Source of the DNA: Salirhabdus sp. Marseille-P4669 | GTDB lineage: Bacteria; Bacillota; Bacilli; Bacillales; Alkalibacillaceae | Reading direction: 5' to 3' | Assembly: GCF_900240405.1 (NCBI RefSeq) | Contig: NZ_OEQK01000009.1 | Coordinates: forward strand, 113,429 to 177,428 | DNA length: 64,000 nt | In this document: positions 62,554-64,000 of the stretch, piece by piece | How the letters are laid out: each line of letters begins with the position of its first letter | Position numbering within the stretch: position 1 is the stretch's first letter | Translations under genes and position numbers: made by a program | Notes under the pieces: generated by a model | What the model saw: the letters and a program-made list of their open reading frames with translations, nothing else | Told to the model about the DNA's origin: nothing | Database searches by the model: none

Positions 62554-62644
62554 GGAGAAGTACTCAAGTGGCTGAAGAGGCGCCCCTGCTAAGGGTGTAG
62601 GTCGCGTAAGCGGCGCGAGGGTTCAAATCCCTCCTTCTCCGCCA
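62554..62644 (+). tRNA. tRNA-Ser (GCU)
   Basis: Anticodon GCT, long variable arm of the Ser type, acceptor GGAGAAG/CTTCTCC and encoded CCA. Confidence 0.96.
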
Positions 62645-62654
62645 TTATTATAAT

Positions 62655-62726
62655 GGCCCGTTGGTCAAGTGGTTAAGACACCGCCCTTTCACGGCGGTAA
62701 CACGGGTTCGAATCCCGTACGGGTCA
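62655..62726 (+). tRNA. tRNA-Glu (UUC)
   Basis: Anticodon TTC and acceptor GGCCCGT/ACGGGTC with discriminator A. CCA is not encoded. Confidence 0.96.
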
Positions 62727-62758
62727 TTTGCTTTCCTATTCTATTTAAATAACAATAA

Positions 62759-62835
62759 GGTCCGGTAGTTCAGTTGGTTAGAATGCCTGCCTGTCACGCA
62801 GGAGGTCGCGGGTTCGAGTCCCGTCCGGACCGCCA
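62759..62835 (+). tRNA. tRNA-Asp (GUC)
   Basis: Anticodon GTC, acceptor GGTCCGG/CCGGACC, discriminator G and encoded CCA. In B. subtilis trnS no Asp tRNA lies between Glu and Gln, by memory. Confidence 0.96.
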
Positions 62836-62840
62836 TTTGT

Positions 62841-62915
62841 TGGGCCATAGCCAAGCGGTAAGGCAACGGGTTTTGGTCTCGTCATGCCCAGGTTCGAATC
62901 CTGGTGGCCCAGCCA
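62841..62915 (+). tRNA. tRNA-Gln (UUG)
   Basis: Anticodon TTG in GGTTTTGGTC, acceptor TGGGCCA/TGGCCCA, CCA encoded. Confidence 0.96.
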
Positions 62916-63020
62916 TTATATTAACGCAAGCCGAATGTAATGTTATGGTTTGCTTAATTTTTTTGTCTTTTTCGATGAGTAGAAAAATGGAAAAGAAGAT
63001 AAATATGAAATGTACGTTTT

Positions 63021-63096
63021 GAGCCATTAGCTCAGTTGGTAGAGCATCTGACTTTTAATCAGAGGGTCGCAGGTTCGAATCCTGCATGGCTCACCA
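63021..63096 (+). tRNA. tRNA-Lys (UUU)
   Basis: Anticodon TTT, acceptor GAGCCAT/ATGGCTC, encoded CCA. A 105-base AT-rich spacer separates it from tRNA-Gln. Confidence 0.96.
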
Positions 63097-63100
63097 TTTT

Positions 63101-63185
63101 GCGGGTGTGGCGGAATTGGCAGACGCGCTAGACTTAGGATCTAGTGTCTTACGACGTGGGGGTTCGAGTCCCTTCACCCGCACCA
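63101..63185 (+). tRNA. tRNA-Leu (UAG)
   Basis: Anticodon TAG, long variable arm, acceptor GCGGGTG/CACCCGC, encoded CCA. Confidence 0.96.
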
Positions 63186-63194
63186 CAATGATTT

Positions 63195-63278
<84 letters not shown>

Positions 63279-63299
63279 TCGCAAAGTTTTAAAAAACTC

Positions 63300-63328
63300 T
63301 TGCGTTAATTATTGAAACGTGTTATGAT
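63300..63328 (+). promoter_or_regulatory. Internal promoter before tRNA-Arg
   Basis: TTGCGT at 63300-63305 and TATGAT at 63323-63328, spaced by 17 bases, followed by ATTTATTGTCGC, which is like the sequence after P2. It could drive the Arg-Pro-Gly-Ile-16S part separately. Confidence 0.7.
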
Positions 63329-63350
63329 ATTTATTGTCGCTAAAAAACAT

Positions 63351-63427
63351 GCGCCCGTAGCTCAATTGGATAGAGCGTTTGACTACGGATCAAAAGGTTA
63401 GGGGTTCGACTCCTCTCGGGCGCGCCA
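63351..63427 (+). tRNA. tRNA-Arg (ACG)
   Basis: Anticodon ACG (A34 presumably edited to inosine), acceptor GCGCCCG/CGGGCGC, CCA encoded. Confidence 0.96.
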
Positions 63428-63433
63428 TTTGTC

Positions 63434-63510
63434 CGGGAAGTAGCTCAGCTTGGTAGAGCACATGGTTTGGGACCATGGGGTCGCAGGTTCGAATCCTGTC
63501 TTCCCGACCA
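63434..63510 (+). tRNA. tRNA-Pro (UGG)
   Basis: Anticodon TGG, acceptor CGGGAAG/CTTCCCG, CCA encoded. Confidence 0.96.
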
Positions 63511-63525
63511 TTCAATTTCATATAT

Positions 63526-63599
63526 GCGGGTGTAGTTTAATGGTAAAACCTCAGCCTTCCAAGCTGATGTCGTGGGTTCGATTCCCATCACCCGCTCCA
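63526..63599 (+). tRNA. tRNA-Gly (UCC)
   Basis: Anticodon TCC, acceptor GCGGGTG/CACCCGC, CCA encoded. Confidence 0.96.
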
Positions 63600-63608
63600 T
63601 TATATAAT

Positions 63609-63685
<77 letters not shown>

Positions 63686-63792
63686 TTACAAAATTAATGG
63701 TTATTTGAACCTTGAAAACTGAACAAAACAACCAGTACGTCAATTCGGTAATTTACATTACCATTTACTATTTATGAGCTTTAATCAAACAA
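63686..63792 (+). other. Pre-rRNA leader
   Basis: It contains the ACCTTGAAAACTGAACAAAA box typical of Bacillus pre-16S leaders. No promoter is visible immediately upstream of the 16S gene, so rRNA is expected to be made together with the tRNAs. Confidence 0.6.
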
Positions 63793-64000
63793 TCTATTGG
63801 AGAGTTTGATCCTGGCTCAGGACGAACGCTGGCGGCGTGCCTAATACATGCAAGTCGAGCGCGGGAAGCAAGCAATCGCCCTTCGGGGCGTGCGCTTGTG
63901 GAACGAGCGGCGGACGGGTGAGTAACACGTGGGCAACCTGCCTGTAAGACTGGGATAACTTCGGGAAACCGGAGCTAATACCGGATAATACTTTTGGATG
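63793..64000 (+). rRNA. 16S ribosomal RNA, 5' part (cut by window edge)
   Basis: Starts with TTGGAGAGTTTGATCCTGGCTCAG-type sequence and continues with GACGAACGCTGGCGGCGTGCC and the V1 region. Only the first 208 bases are in the window. Confidence 0.98.

Noticed and set aside
63279..63350. Integrated mobile element after tRNA-Leu (GAG)
   Set aside because: Only about 70 bases separate it from tRNA-Arg, with a promoter between; no integrase or repeated tRNA 3' end.

Overview
The window is a low-GC, AT-rich Firmicute chromosome segment. The partial 16S gene at the right edge, the SigB partner-switching operon, the sporulation genes (cmpA, a ydcC-like lipoprotein gene, sprT-like ydcK) and many TTG/GTG starts with strong Shine-Dalgarno sites point to an endospore-forming Bacillaceae. 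The 16S 5' end resembles the Virgibacillus/Oceanobacillus/Ornithinibacillus group, but that assignment is from memory and not computed.

Layout. 1-5 kb: cut aldo/keto reductase, release factor 3 (prfC), a lipoprotein, an AHSA1/START protein, a GNAT enzyme and a 29-residue micro-ORF. 5-10 kb: YhfC-type intramembrane protease, a cobalamin riboswitch driving a btuFCD importer, and a DUF368 (PopT-like) membrane protein. 10-17.5 kb: divergent histidinol phosphatase and a his operon (hisZ-G-B-H-A-F-IE-C) in which hisD is absent. 17.5-27 kb: a yybP-ykoY manganese riboswitch before a TerC-family gene, an SDR, GNAT enzymes, a quinohemoprotein (PQQ propeller plus cytochrome c), oligoendopeptidase F, a VOC protein and a luciferase-like monooxygenase.

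27-41 kb is the most distinctive accessory block. A 1079-residue ATPase/TPR/BTAD (SARP-like) activator precedes a branched-chain-amino-acid-type ABC importer, a small unknown protein, a KAS III-like enzyme with an altered active site, a PHA-depolymerase-like hydrolase, a FabG/PhaB-like reductase and a separately promoted acyl-CoA ligase. Both promoters of this block carry the same exact direct repeat, TGTAACT-N4-TGTAACT (11-bp period), placed 9 bp upstream of the -10 box. That is the architecture of SARP operators, so the block looks like a self-contained regulon for import and CoA-dependent processing of an unknown carboxylate or acyl compound.

41-49.8 kb: membrane proteins, a nicotinamidase-like hydrolase, a two-gene ABC exporter, a methyltransferase/acyl-reductase-like pair, a YppG-like protein, DegV and rhomboid. 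49.9-62.3 kb follows the Bacillus subtilis order acpS-ydcC-alr-ndoAI-ndoA-rsbR-S-T-U-V-W-sigB-rsbX-tex-cmpA-sprT, with a SigB-type promoter before rsbV and a 42-bp tandem repeat before alr. 62.4-64 kb: tandem promoters, twelve tRNA genes (the first part equivalent to B. subtilis trnS, whose second Leu tRNA carries the ICEBs1 attachment core, here unoccupied), an internal promoter, and the start of a 16S rRNA gene.
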